In this document: piece after piece, positions 1 to 9,474 of the stretch
How positions within the stretch are numbered: position 1 is the stretch's first letter
Layout of the letters: the number at the start of each line of letters is the position of its first letter
Assembly: GCF_027497255.1 (NCBI RefSeq)
Contig: NZ_CP114903.1
Coordinates: forward strand, 3,286,001 to 3,350,000
Source: Micromonospora sp. WMMD882
GTDB lineage: Bacteria > Actinomycetota > Actinomycetes > Mycobacteriales > Micromonosporaceae
Length of the DNA stretch: 64,000 bases
Direction of reading: 5' to 3'
Made by a program: the position numbers and the translations under genes
Notes under the pieces: generated by a model
What the model was told of the DNA's origin: nothing
Databases searched by the model: none
The model's input: only the letters and a program-made list of their open reading frames with translations

Positions 1-1
1 G

Positions 2-667
2 GCCCGGATCGACCCGGGCGACTGCACGGTTCGGGTCGACCCGGCGCGTGGCCGGCTGTTGCTGCACAGCAGCGCGCTGCCGGGAAGACCGCTGGTCCCG
101 GTCCCCCAGAACGCCACGCTGACGCAGTTGGCGCCACCGTTCTTCCGGTGGCTGCGCAGACTTGGCCCGGCGACGGGCAGCACGCTGGCGTTCTGGGACC
201 AGGTCGACGGCGACGTCGCGGCGGGCTCCCGCGGTGTCCGCCACTATCCACGGCTGGTCCTCGGTCGGCTGGTGCTCGCCCGCCGGACGTGGAAGGTGCC
301 GCCGACTGCGCTGCCCGCGGGCGCCGACGACGCCGCCAGGACGGTGGGGTGGCACCGGTGGTGCGCCGGGACCGGGGTGCCCCGACAGTTCTTCGTCCGG
401 GCGGTCACCCTCCCCGAGCCGTGGGACGTCGTCCGGGGGCGGGCCTCCGACGAGTGGGTGGGGCAGGCTCGCTCGCGGTCCGGCAGCGCCGTCCGCAAGC
501 CCGTGTACGTGGATCTCTCCCAGCCGAGGTGCTGGCCGGAGGGGACCGCCGGCGCGTTGACCCTCACCGAGCCGTTGCCCGACCCGGCGGCGCTGGCCCT
601 CCGGACGCACGCGGCGGAGTACGTGATCGAAACGTCCCAACCCCCTCGGCGGAGGAGCAGGGTATGA
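2..667 (+). CDS. LanB-type lantibiotic/thiopeptide dehydratase, C-terminal fragment (5' end outside window)
   Basis: The reading frame is open from base 2, so this is the last ~221 residues of a gene that starts left of the window. It resembles the C-terminal part of the large LanB domain, which glutamylates Ser/Thr of a precursor peptide using glutamyl-tRNA. Visible landmarks are RLVLARRTWKVP (about residues 85-96 of the visible part), a GVPRQFFVRA segment, and KPVYVDLSQP near the end, which matches the KPLYxDxxSP landmark of the family. The fragment ends soon after that motif with no C-terminal elimination domain, as expected for the split dehydratases of thiopeptide systems. The stop overlaps the next start by ATGA, implying translational coupling with the YcaO gene. 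The family call is fairly confident; the role as thiopeptide dehydratase is inferred from the neighbours. Confidence 0.75.
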   Translation, partial: ARIDPGDCTVRVDPARGRLLLHSSALPGRPLVPVPQNATLTQLAPPFFRWLRRLGPATGSTLAFWDQVDGDVAAGSRGVRHYPRLVLGRLVLARRTWKVPPTALPAGADDAARTVGWHRWCAGTGVPRQFFVRAVTLPEPWDVVRGRASDEWVGQARSRSGSAVRKPVYVDLSQPRCWPEGTAGALTLTEPLPDPAALALRTHAAEYVIETSQPPRRRSRV

Positions 668-1884
668 GTGAATCGTCCATCCTCGACGCGACACCGGCCA
701 CCGCGGGCCGGAACGTGAAGCGGTACTTCGCCGGCACGCACCGCACCCGGCATCCGGCGGAGACGTGGCAGCTCGCCGAGCGGCTCTTCGCGCGCTGCGG
801 TCTGACCCGCGTCGCGGACGTCACCGGCCTCGACGTGCTCGGCATCCCGGTGTGGGTCGCCGTCCGGCCGATGGCCCGCACGCTGAGCGTCAGCCAGGGC
901 AAGGGCGCCACGGACGTGGCCGCGAAGGTCTCGGCGTCGATGGAGGCCATCGAGCTGTGGTACGCCGAGGAGCTTCCGGCGACGCCGCCGGGGCCGGTGG
1001 GCGTGCCCGCCTCGGCCCTGCGCCTGCCGTACGACGTCATGTCCCTGCAGCGCGCCGCCCGGAGCCTGCTGACGGCGGACACGCCGCTGGACTGGGTGCC
1101 GGCCCGGGTGGCCGGCACGGAGCGGGACACGCTGGTGCCGCGCGCCAGCGTGGCCATCTCCTCGCTCGCCGCGCCGGTCTGGTCGGTGCCGCTGCTGCGG
1201 GTCTCCAGCAACGGCCTGGCCAGCGGGAACTGCCCGGCGGAGGCGGCCCTGCACGGGTTGTTCGAGCTCATCGAGCGGGACTGTACGTTCGACCTCGGGG
1301 ACCGGCCGGTGTCCACCCGGACCCACATCGCCCCCGAGACGGTGACGGACCCCGGCTGCCGCCGCCTGATCGAGCAGATCACGTCCGCCGGGGCCTGGCT
1401 GGAACTCGTCGACAACACCCGCGACCCCGCGTTCCCCTGCTTCGTCGCCTACCTCTGGTCGCCCGAGGATCCGTCGATCTACTCGGGGTCCGGCTGCCAC
1501 ACCGACCCCGCGACGGCCCTCTCACGTGCCGTGACCGAGGCCGCGCAGAGCAGGTTGACGGTCATCAACGGCACCCGGGACGACGTCCGGGGCGCCCTCT
1601 ACCGCTCCCACCGCTGGGACGCCCGACGGCCGGTCACCCCACCCGGCGGGATCCGCTCGTGGCGCCAGACCCTGGCCGCTTTGCGGACCCGGCGTTTCGA
1701 CTCCGTCGACGAGGAGTACCGGTGGTGCCTGCGGCAGGTCGGCCGGCGGACCGGCCGACCCGTGCTGGAGGTGCGGTTGTCCACGGACGACGAGCCGCTG
1801 TCGGTGATCCGGGTGATCGCTCCCGGGCTGCGCTTCGGCACCGGCGACGAATGCCCGCGGCCCGTTCGACCGGAGGAGTCCTGA
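664..1884 (+). CDS. YcaO-domain protein, probable thioamide-forming (TfuA-partnered)
   Basis: A 406-residue YcaO enzyme. YcaO proteins use ATP to activate backbone amides; with a TfuA partner the known outcome is thioamide formation, otherwise azoline formation. Conserved YcaO landmarks are visible: SVSQGKGATDV followed by SASMEAIELW (about residues 75-99), FELIERD (about 198-206) and ALSRAVTEAAQSR (about 283-296). The C-terminus lacks the PxPxP tail common in azoline cyclodehydratases, and no docking (ocin-ThiF or E1-like) domain is fused. The start at 664 is chosen because GGAGGAG lies 7-13 bases upstream and it overlaps the dehydratase stop; the open frame further upstream (from 148) is a shadow of the dehydratase gene. 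The TfuA gene follows 5 bases after the stop. The assignment to thioamidation rests on that pairing. Confidence 0.85.
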   Translation: MSESSILDATPATAGRNVKRYFAGTHRTRHPAETWQLAERLFARCGLTRVADVTGLDVLGIPVWVAVRPMARTLSVSQGKGATDVAAKVSASMEAIELWYAEELPATPPGPVGVPASALRLPYDVMSLQRAARSLLTADTPLDWVPARVAGTERDTLVPRASVAISSLAAPVWSVPLLRVSSNGLASGNCPAEAALHGLFELIERDCTFDLGDRPVSTRTHIAPETVTDPGCRRLIEQITSAGAWLELVDNTRDPAFPCFVAYLWSPEDPSIYSGSGCHTDPATALSRAVTEAAQSRLTVINGTRDDVRGALYRSHRWDARRPVTPPGGIRSWRQTLAALRTRRFDSVDEEYRWCLRQVGRRTGRPVLEVRLSTDDEPLSVIRVIAPGLRFGTGDECPRPVRPEES

Positions 1885-1889
1885 TCACG

Positions 1890-3380
1890 ATGGCGACCCA
1901 TGTCTTCGCCGGCCCCACCATCGGCGCCGACGACATCCGCCGGGTCGTCCCCGACGCCGTGACGCATCCGCCGGTGCGCCACGGCGACCTGCTGCGACTC
2001 CGGCCCGCAGCGGCGGACACCGTCCTCATCCTCGACGGGCTCTTCTTCCAGGCGCCCGCTGTCCGTCACAAGGAGATCCTGCACCTGGTCCGCAGGGGGG
2101 TCCGGGTCGTCGGGGCCAGCAGTATGGGCGCGCTGCGCGCCGCCGAACTGCACCCCTACGGCGTCGTCGGCGTCGGCCAGGTCTTCCAGTGGTACGCGGA
2201 CGGCACGGTCACCGCCGACGACGAGGTCGCCGTCGTCCACCTCGACGACGACGGGCACGCGCAGCTTTCCGACGCCCTGGTCTCGATCCGGTACGGCCTG
2301 CGGGCGGCCACCGGCGAGGCGCTCGCCCCGGACGAGGCCAACGGCCTCCTCGCGCTGGTCCGCGACCTGCCGTTTCCCCGTCGAAGCTGGTCGGCCCTGT
2401 GGCGGATGGCGGAACAGCACGGCCTGGCGGATGCCGCCCGCCGGGCGCGCGGGTGGCTCGATGTCCACCCCGACCAGCGGGACGTCAAGCGGCTCGACGC
2501 GCTGCGGGCGCTGCGCCTGGTACGCGACGGGCGCCCGGTGGAGGTGACGCCGGTCGACGTCTCGAAGCACGCCAACCTGGACACCGTGTACCTCGCGGAC
2601 TGGCGCTGGGAGAACGAGGGCGTCGAACTCGGCGGCCGGCTGGTGACCGACCAGCACACGCTCGCGTTCCTCCAGCTCTTCCTGCCGGCGTACCCGTCGC
2701 TGCACCGCCGGGTGACGCTCGACGCGATCGCGCGGGACGGGACGCCGGAAGGCGACGACGACGCCGGGGCGACGCTCGTCGAGCGGGCGCTCGGGGCGGC
2801 CCGGGCCCGCCGGCTGCTCGGTCCCGACGGCGGGCCGACGGCCGGCATGCGTGAATGGTTGTCGTCGGCGGAACAGGCCGCCCTCCCCGATCGGGAAATC
2901 GTCGTCCGGGCCCTGGTGCGGTCCTTCCGGACCGAACCCGGCATCCGCGCCGGGCACCGCGTCCCGTCCCTGCTGACGGGGCAACGGGCCCTGCTGCGGC
3001 TGGCCCGGACCTGTGCCGCGGCCGCGGGCGCCGTCAACGAGACGGCGACGCGGCGCAACGGCGAGTTCCGGGTCGAGCACATCCGACACGACCTGGTGGA
3101 GACCTTCTTCCGGAACCGTTGGGGCTGCGCCGACCTGGAGGTCGCCTGCTGGGACCGGGGGCTGACCGGGCTTGCGCAGCTGCACGAGCTCGGCCGGTAC
3201 TTCCTGCTCCTGGCGCGCTCCGGCAAGTTGCCGGAGGAGACGCTGAACGCGGTGCCGACCTGGCCGGACGGGCAGCCGGGTCGGCCGGACGAGCACCGCA
3301 CGGCGGACGGCCCGGCCGGTCCTCCCGCTGCGGGCTCCGGCCCGACCGACCTTTCCCGACCCGCCACGAACGGACGCTGA
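1890..3380 (+). CDS. TfuA-like protein, partner of YcaO
   Basis: A 496-residue protein whose N-terminal ~220 residues are a TfuA domain. The signature GASSMGALRAAEL lies at about residues 75-88, preceded by LILDGLFFQ and followed by QVFQWYADG, the standard TfuA core. TfuA proteins accompany YcaO enzymes in backbone thioamidation (archaeal McrA, thioviridamide-type and thiopeptin-type peptides) and are thought to assist sulfur delivery. The remaining ~270 residues are an additional C-terminal region that I do not recognise; many simple TfuA proteins are much shorter. The start ATG at 1890 has GGAGGAG at 1872-1878. It lies between the YcaO gene and the amidotransferase gene, with gaps of 5 and 7 bases, so one operon is likely. 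Confidence 0.85.
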   Translation: MATHVFAGPTIGADDIRRVVPDAVTHPPVRHGDLLRLRPAAADTVLILDGLFFQAPAVRHKEILHLVRRGVRVVGASSMGALRAAELHPYGVVGVGQVFQWYADGTVTADDEVAVVHLDDDGHAQLSDALVSIRYGLRAATGEALAPDEANGLLALVRDLPFPRRSWSALWRMAEQHGLADAARRARGWLDVHPDQRDVKRLDALRALRLVRDGRPVEVTPVDVSKHANLDTVYLADWRWENEGVELGGRLVTDQHTLAFLQLFLPAYPSLHRRVTLDAIARDGTPEGDDDAGATLVERALGAARARRLLGPDGGPTAGMREWLSSAEQAALPDREIVVRALVRSFRTEPGIRAGHRVPSLLTGQRALLRLARTCAAAAGAVNETATRRNGEFRVEHIRHDLVETFFRNRWGCADLEVACWDRGLTGLAQLHELGRYFLLLARSGKLPEETLNAVPTWPDGQPGRPDEHRTADGPAGPPAAGSGPTDLSRPATNGR

Positions 3381-3387
3381 GATCACC

Positions 3388-5226
3388 ATGTGTGGAATCA
3401 CCGGATGGATCGACTTCGGGCGCGACCTGCGCGCGGAACGCGCCGTCATCTCGTCGATGACTGCCACGATGTCCTGCCGAGGGCCGGACGCCGAGGGCGC
3501 CTGGATCGGCCGGCACGCCGCCCTCGGGCACCGACGGCTCGCCGTCATCGACCTGGCGGGCGGCGCGCAGCCCATGGCCGACGACCCGGACCGCGAGCCG
3601 GCGGCGGTCGTCAGCTACAGCGGCGAGGTCTACAACTTCCGGGAGCTGCGCGACGAGCTCACCGCCCGTGGGCACCGGTTCCGTACCCGCAGCGACACCG
3701 AGGTCGTCCTCCGGGGCTACCTGGAGTGGGGCGAGGGGCTGGCGGCCCGGCTGGTCGGCATGTTCGCGTTCGCCGTCTGGGACGACCGCGACCAGCGGCT
3801 GGTCCTCGTCCGGGACCGGCTGGGGGTCAAGCCGCTCTACTATCATCCCACCGCCCAGGGTCTGCTCTTCGGCTCCGAGCCGAAGGCCATCCTCGCCCAC
3901 CCCGCGGTCCGCGCCCGGCTCGGCGCCCTCGGGCTGCGGGAACTCATGACCTGGGCGAACACGCCCGGCCAGGCGATCTTCGAGGGGATGCGGTCGGTCC
4001 TGCCCGGGCACGTGCTGCGGTTCGACCGGACGGGCACGGTGGAGACCGCCTACTGGCGTCTGCCCGCGACGGCGCACCGCGACGACCGGGCGACCACCGT
4101 CGAGACGGTGCGGGAGTTGCTGAGGCGGGCCGTCGCGGGGCAGACGGTGGCGGACGTGCCGCTCTGTTCGCTGCTGTCCGGCGGACTCGACTCCAGCGCC
4201 GTCACCGCGTACGCGGCGGAGGCGCTGGCCGAGCGCGCCGAGGGCCCGCTGCGCTCCTTCGCCGTCGGTTTCGCCCAGCCCGGTCGGCCGGGCCAGGACC
4301 CCGCCGAGGATGCGTCGTTCGCCGCCAAGCTGGCCGCCTCCGTCGGAACCGCCCACGAGACGATCACCCTCAACGCCGCCGACCTGACCGACCCGGCGAC
4401 CCGGCTCGCCGTGCTCCGCGCCCGCGACCTGCCGCTCGGGCTGGCCGACATGGACACCTCGCTCTACCTGCTGTTCCGGGCGGTACGCGGGCATTCGACC
4501 GTCGCCCTGTCCGGTGAGGGCTCGGACGAGCTCTTCGGCGGCTACCCGTGGTTCCACGACCCCGGCGCCACGACCGCGGAGACGTTCCCCTGGATGTACC
4601 ACAGCACGCCCACCACCGTGAGCGGCCCGTCGTTCCTCGACCCCGACCTGCCCCGCCGGCTGGCGCTCGACACCTACCGGGCCGACCGGTACGCCGAGGC
4701 GGTACGCGAGGCGCCGGTGCTCGACGACGAGGACGAGGTCGACGCGCGCATGCGCCGGGTGTCCTACCTGTTCCTCACCCGGTTCCTGCCCATGCTGCTG
4801 GAGCGCAAGGACCGGATGAGCATGGCGGTCGGCCTGGAGGTCCGGGTGCCGTTCTGCGACCATCGGCTCGTCGAGTACGTGTTCAACGTGCCCTGGTCGA
4901 CGAAGTCCTTCGACGGGCGGGAGAAGAGCCTGCTCCGGGCCGCGGTGGCCGCAACGGTGCCGAGCTTCGTGCTGGAACGCCGGAAGACCCCGTACCCGGC
5001 GATCGTGGATCCGGCCTACGACCGGGCGATGCGGCAGAAGCTCGGTGACCTGATGGCGGATCCGAACGCGCCGGTCCGGTCCCTGATGGAGGAGACCAGC
5101 GCCCGAGCGGCCTACGCCCTGGTCGAGCAGGCGGATCCGAGCGAGCTCCAGTTCCTCCGCCTGGGCTTCGAGTCCCTGCTGCGGATCAACGACTGGATGC
5201 GCGAATACCGCGTCGAGCTGCTCTGA
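3388..5226 (+). CDS. Asparagine-synthetase-like glutamine amidotransferase (tailoring enzyme)
   Basis: A 612-residue class II glutamine amidotransferase fused to an ATP-pyrophosphatase domain. The start MCGITGW leaves Cys2 as the glutaminase nucleophile; RDRLGVKPLYY closes the glutaminase half; LSGGLDSSAV (about residues 259-268) is the PP-loop that adenylates a carboxylate, and SGEGSDELFGGY follows. Length is normal for AsnB. In the thiostrepton cluster a protein of this type (TsrC) converts the C-terminal carboxylate of the peptide to an amide. The same role is inferred here because the gene sits 7 bases after the TfuA gene, inside a peptide-tailoring operon. A free asparagine synthetase role is possible but less likely in this context. 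Confidence 0.85.
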   Translation: MCGITGWIDFGRDLRAERAVISSMTATMSCRGPDAEGAWIGRHAALGHRRLAVIDLAGGAQPMADDPDREPAAVVSYSGEVYNFRELRDELTARGHRFRTRSDTEVVLRGYLEWGEGLAARLVGMFAFAVWDDRDQRLVLVRDRLGVKPLYYHPTAQGLLFGSEPKAILAHPAVRARLGALGLRELMTWANTPGQAIFEGMRSVLPGHVLRFDRTGTVETAYWRLPATAHRDDRATTVETVRELLRRAVAGQTVADVPLCSLLSGGLDSSAVTAYAAEALAERAEGPLRSFAVGFAQPGRPGQDPAEDASFAAKLAASVGTAHETITLNAADLTDPATRLAVLRARDLPLGLADMDTSLYLLFRAVRGHSTVALSGEGSDELFGGYPWFHDPGATTAETFPWMYHSTPTTVSGPSFLDPDLPRRLALDTYRADRYAEAVREAPVLDDEDEVDARMRRVSYLFLTRFLPMLLERKDRMSMAVGLEVRVPFCDHRLVEYVFNVPWSTKSFDGREKSLLRAAVAATVPSFVLERRKTPYPAIVDPAYDRAMRQKLGDLMADPNAPVRSLMEETSARAAYALVEQADPSELQFLRLGFESLLRINDWMREYRVELL

Positions 5227-5276
5227 GGCATCTGCCGGCAACAAGCCCTCAGCGGACCTGACCGAAGGAGGACGAC

Positions 5277-6092
5277 ATGACCCGGGCCCGGTTCTGGAAG
5301 TTCGACGGCACGCAGGCGACGATCTCGGTGCGGACGTGGGACCACGAGGATCCGCGTTACGTGGCCATCGTGGCGCACGGCTATCCGGAGCACGCCGGCC
5401 GCTACGGCGAGGTCGCCGACCGGCTCGTCGCGCACGGTGCCGCGGTGTACGCCCCCGACCATCTGGGTTTCGGGCTCTCCGAGGGTGAGCGGGCGTGTGT
5501 CAAGGACCTTGAGGACATCGTCACGGACGTCCGGACCGTGGCCGGGCGGGCGCTCGCCGAGCACCCCGGAAAGCCGCAGATCGTCATCGGCCACTCGGTG
5601 GGTGGCCTGATCGCCACCCGGTACGCCCAGCGTTTCCCGGACGCCCTGGCGGCTCTCGTGCTCGTGGCGCCGGTGCTCGGCACCTGGCAGACCGCGACGA
5701 TGCTGCTCTCGTTCGACGAGCTCCCGACGCAGGCGTACGACATCGGGCCGATGCTGTCCCGGGACAACCAGGTGGGTGAGGACTTCAACGACGACCTGCT
5801 GGTGTGGCACGGGCCGTTCCTTCGGGCGACGCTGGAGGCCATCGCCCGGGCGTTGACGACGGCCAACGACGCGGGCGACCTCGGCGCGCTGCCGACGCTG
5901 TGGTTGCACGGTGACGCGGACAGCCTGACCCGCCTGGAGGACACCCGGACGGGCATCGAGCTGATCGGCGGCGAGGAACTGCACCAGCGGCGCTACCGCG
6001 GGGCCTACCACGACCTGTTCCACGAGACGAACCGGGAGCAGGTCTTTCGCGACGTGACCGGCTTCATCGACCAGGCCGTTCCCCGGGGCTGA
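5277..6092 (+). CDS. Alpha/beta hydrolase (monoacylglycerol-lipase-like), cluster tailoring enzyme
   Basis: A 271-residue alpha/beta hydrolase of the serine aminopeptidase S33/monoglyceride-lipase type. It shows the oxyanion segment HGYPEHAGRY, the nucleophile elbow IGHSVGG (Ser about 107), an acidic residue in HGDADSL and the catalytic His in GAYHDLFHE (about 244). AAGGAGG at 5265-5271 is well placed for the ATG at 5277. No signal peptide is present, so it should act in the cytoplasm. In thiostrepton biosynthesis alpha/beta hydrolases process the peptide (ester hydrolysis, leader removal, ring opening of an epoxide during macrocyclisation). Which of these applies here cannot be told from sequence. 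It is the last gene of the rightward operon and converges on the resistance gene. Confidence 0.8.
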   Translation: MTRARFWKFDGTQATISVRTWDHEDPRYVAIVAHGYPEHAGRYGEVADRLVAHGAAVYAPDHLGFGLSEGERACVKDLEDIVTDVRTVAGRALAEHPGKPQIVIGHSVGGLIATRYAQRFPDALAALVLVAPVLGTWQTATMLLSFDELPTQAYDIGPMLSRDNQVGEDFNDDLLVWHGPFLRATLEAIARALTTANDAGDLGALPTLWLHGDADSLTRLEDTRTGIELIGGEELHQRRYRGAYHDLFHETNREQVFRDVTGFIDQAVPRG

Positions 6093-6103
6093 CGGATCGG
6101 GCG

Positions 6104-6974
<871 letters not shown>

Positions 6975-7013
6975 TGACCTTTCCGGCGGGCCGCGACGCT
7001 CCGGCGGTCGGTG

Positions 7014-8204
7014 TCACGCCGGCCCGGTCGCGACCCCGGCCGCCCGCCTGAGACAGCCGTCGACGTCCGTCGCGTGGTACACCCGCTCGCTGGCGGCGAT
7101 CCCGTCGAGGAACATCGCGTACCCGGCGGCCATCCGCAGGGCCGTCACCGGCCGCAGCAGCTCGACGGCGCGCTCCGGAGCGCACCCCGGCACGGCGGCC
7201 CGCCACCGCGCGCACCACTGCTCGAGGACCGGCCGCGCCGACGCCGCGTCGAGCCCCTCGGTCAGTCGCAGCACGTCGAACGCCGGGTGCCCCACGAAAG
7301 AGTCACCCCAGTCGATGAACACGTTGCGTCCCGCGTGGGCGCGCACGTTGCCGGGGTGCAGATCCCCGTGCGCCAGGGTGTCCGGCAGCCCGCACGCGCG
7401 TACCCCGTCGAGCCGCCGCGTCAGCCCCGCCAACAGCTCCCCCGCCACCGAGGTGTCGTACCCGGCCAGCCGGGAACGGATCCACCCGGTGAGCGTTTGC
7501 CCCCGCAGGTCCGGCACACCCGCCGCGACCAGCTCCGCCACGTCCGGGACCGCTCGCTCCTGTACCGGATGGAAGTCGGCCGCCATCGTCAGCCGCTCCT
7601 CGACGGGAGCCCCGTAGCGGTCCTCGCCCGGCACGTGGTCGAGCAGCATCCGACCGTCGCCGTCCTCGGCGAGCAGCGTCGGGGTCCTCCCCGGCGTCAC
7701 CCGGTCGAGCCAGCGCAGCACGGCGGCCTCGTGCCGGAAGAACACCGGCACCTGCTTCAACCAGGCCGTCCCGCCCGGTCCGTCGAGCCGCCACACCGCC
7801 GACAGGTTCCAGGTGCGCTGCTGGGTGACGGTCTCGATCGGCCGGCCGATCCGTCGCAGCTCCTCCGCCGCCCAGGCGAGGCTGCGCGCCGGGCCGCCGG
7901 GCTCGGCGTAGGGGGCGCGCAGCGGATCCGCCGACAGGTCCACCCGCGCCGGGACGAGCCGCGTCGCGGGCAGCTCGTCGACCTGTCCCAGGTACGTCAC
8001 CGTACCGCCGACAGCGCCGGGCCCGTCCCCGCCGACCAGCCGCAGGACCGTGACATCGACGCCGTACCGTCGACGGGCCCCGGCCACGACGGGGGCGACC
8101 TCCTGCCACCAGGGTGACGGCACGTCGAACGGCGGCAACGCGCCCAGCGGCGCGCCGACGGCGTCGACCAGGGCGAGGATCACGGTGCGGGACACCTGGG
8201 GCAC
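7014..8204 (-). CDS. APH-family phosphotransferase with extra N-terminal domain
   Basis: A 396-residue protein whose C-terminal ~250 residues are an aminoglycoside-phosphotransferase/choline-kinase fold. The catalytic loop LAHGDLHPGNV and the metal-binding FIDWGDSFVGHPAFD are intact. The N-terminal ~130 residues (starting VPQVSRTVILALVDAVG) form a separate domain that I cannot name with confidence. The GTG at 8204 is chosen because it begins the conserved-looking sequence; the open frame continues upstream to 8495 but would run through the tRNA-Ala gene and its terminator, so that extension is not real. The substrate is unknown: such proteins are common in actinobacteria and are usually not drug-resistance genes. 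It shares direction with tsnR but is 80 bases upstream of it and is separated by the palindromic promoter, so cluster membership is doubtful. Confidence 0.75.
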   Translation of the reverse strand: MPQVSRTVILALVDAVGAPLGALPPFDVPSPWWQEVAPVVAGARRRYGVDVTVLRLVGGDGPGAVGGTVTYLGQVDELPATRLVPARVDLSADPLRAPYAEPGGPARSLAWAAEELRRIGRPIETVTQQRTWNLSAVWRLDGPGGTAWLKQVPVFFRHEAAVLRWLDRVTPGRTPTLLAEDGDGRMLLDHVPGEDRYGAPVEERLTMAADFHPVQERAVPDVAELVAAGVPDLRGQTLTGWIRSRLAGYDTSVAGELLAGLTRRLDGVRACGLPDTLAHGDLHPGNVRAHAGRNVFIDWGDSFVGHPAFDVLRLTEGLDAASARPVLEQWCARWRAAVPGCAPERAVELLRPVTALRMAAGYAMFLDGIAASERVYHATDVDGCLRRAAGVATGPA

Positions 8205-8387
8205 GTTACGGGCGCCCACCGGGTCGGGGCGACCGGGTAAAAGCCGCGTCGCGCCGCCGCCGGCGGCGTCCCTCCGGGCACGGGAGGCTCCGCCGGTCAG
8301 GGGACCGCGCCGAGACCGGGTAGCCGTGGCCAACCGGCCCGGCGGGGAGGCTCCCCGGCCTCCGCGGCCCGACCTCAGAAAACAGAC

Positions 8388-8413
8388 AAGGGCTGGCTTC
8401 AAAGCCAGCCCTT
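8388..8413 (-). terminator. Intrinsic terminator downstream of tRNA-Ala
   Basis: A perfect inverted repeat with 12-base arms (AAGGGCTGGCTT and AAGCCAGCCCTT) and a 2-base loop lies 43 bases past the tRNA 3' end. On the minus strand it is followed by GTCTGTTTT, a partial U-tract, which is unusual in this T-poor genome and supports a real terminator. Confidence 0.75.
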
Positions 8414-8456
8414 GATCGACCACCAGGCGACGGTACGGTTCGCGTACCGCCGCATC

Positions 8457-8532
8457 TGGTGGAGCCGAGGGGACTCGAACCCCTGACCCCCACACTGCCA
8501 GTGTGGTGCGCTACCAGCTGCGCCACGGCCCC
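8457..8532 (-). tRNA. tRNA-Ala (anticodon GGC)
   Basis: The minus strand reads GGGGCCGTGGCGCAGCTGGT at the 5' end, with an anticodon stem CCACA/TGTGG closing a 7-base loop CTGGCAG, so the anticodon is GGC, reading the Ala codons GCC/GCU. The T-arm CAGGGGTTCGAGTCCCCTC and the acceptor stem GGGGCCG/CGGCTCC (one G-U pair) are intact. Discriminator A and an encoded CCA are present (CCA at 8457-8459). No integrase or duplicated tRNA end was seen, so there is no sign of use as an attachment site. Confidence 0.95.
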
Positions 8533-8568
8533 TTGCCTGTGTTCCCGGTTCCCCCGGGCACGCAGGAA

Positions 8569-8597
8569 ACTATACACACCCCGCCCCCCATGGTCAT
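8569..8597 (-). promoter_or_regulatory. Promoter of tRNA-Ala
   Basis: On the minus strand ATGACC (8592-8597) and TATAGT (8569-8574) are separated by 17 bases. The start site would fall about 30 bases before the mature tRNA 5' end. This is a good match to a housekeeping sigma-70-type promoter. Confidence 0.6.
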
Positions 8598-8703
8598 ATC
8601 GCGGGGGCCCGGCCCCGCGGCGTCGGCGCGGACGCCTGCCCGGGGCCCACCCGAGCGGCAGGTCAGACCCGCGCCGGGTCTCAGTCCAGAGCCCGCGCCG
8701 GGG

Positions 8704-9294
8704 TCAGTTCAGGGCTACGTCCGGCGGGAAGTGGGCGACCGCGGCCATCATCCCGCCCTGCCGACGCAGCACCATCGGCCACAGATCGTCGGGACGGTCG
8801 ACGAACGCGTCCCCCGGCAGGGCGTCCAGGACGAACCAGGAGCCCTCCTCGATCTCCCGCTCCAACTGACCCGCGCCCCAGCCCGAGTAGCCGGCGAAGA
8901 CCCGGATACCGGAGATGCTCTCCCGCAGCCGTTCCGGGTCCACCGAGAGGTCGATCGTGCCGACCGCGCCGAGGACCTGGTGGAAGCCCCGCAGGCGGCG
9001 CACCGGTTGCCGCATCCGGGCCAGGCAGATCGCCGAGTCGGGCTGCACCGGGCCACCCTCGAAGAGCACGGCCGGATCCCGGGCCAGGGCGCTCCAGTCT
9101 CCGAGCACGTCGGCGACGGGCACCTCGGTGGCCCGGTTCAGCACCACGCCGAGCGCGCCACCCGGCTCGTGGGCCACCAGCAGCACGACCGTACGGTCGA
9201 AGTTGGGATCCTTCAGCGCCGGGGTCGCGACCAACAGTTGCCCGGTCATCGAGGCCATCGCACGACCGCCGATCGCCTGTCCCTCTCCCTGCAT
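8704..9294 (-). CDS. YqgE/AlgH family protein
   Basis: A ~196-residue member of the YqgE/AlgH (DUF179) family, with no established biochemical function. The family core is clear: TGQLLVATPALKDPNFDRTVVLLVAHEPGGALGVVLNR is split here as TGQLLVATPAL, then FDRTVVLL, then GALGVVLNR; FAGYSGWGAGQLE and PGDAFVD follow. The start is uncertain: ATG at 9303 sits directly against an AGGGG, ATG at 9294 has that AGGGG at a better 9-base distance and is used here, while most family members begin near 9249 (MTGQLL). Single gene, divergent from the MTA phosphorylase gene. Confidence 0.85.
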   Translation of the reverse strand: MQGEGQAIGGRAMASMTGQLLVATPALKDPNFDRTVVLLVAHEPGGALGVVLNRATEVPVADVLGDWSALARDPAVLFEGGPVQPDSAICLARMRQPVRRLRGFHQVLGAVGTIDLSVDPERLRESISGIRVFAGYSGWGAGQLEREIEEGSWFVLDALPGDAFVDRPDDLWPMVLRRQGGMMAAVAHFPPDVALN

Positions 9295-9474
9295 GTCGCC
9301 CATCCCCTAACCACGCGCCGCCTGGCGGCAGCACCCCTGCGGAGCCCGCGCCGGACGGGACCGGCGACCCGGGCGCGTCCGCGTTCTCAACGCCATGCCT
9401 GGCACCATAGCTTGCACTTTGCACCCTGGCTAAGGTCTGACCGACGGGTAGTCGACAGAGTTCGGGGAAAATCA

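Noticed and set aside
7014..8204. Aminoglycoside-resistance gene
   Set aside because: The kinase fold is clear, but the extra N-terminal domain and ordinary chromosomal context do not support a drug substrate.
8205..8495. N-terminal extension of the APH-family gene
   Set aside because: It would translate through the tRNA-Ala gene and its terminator.
8457..8532. tRNA-Ala as an integration site of a mobile element
   Set aside because: No integrase, no duplicated tRNA 3' end and only housekeeping genes were found beside it.
8503..9474. N-terminal extension of the MTA phosphorylase
   Set aside because: It lies over the YqgE gene on the other strand, and the conserved family start is at 9475.
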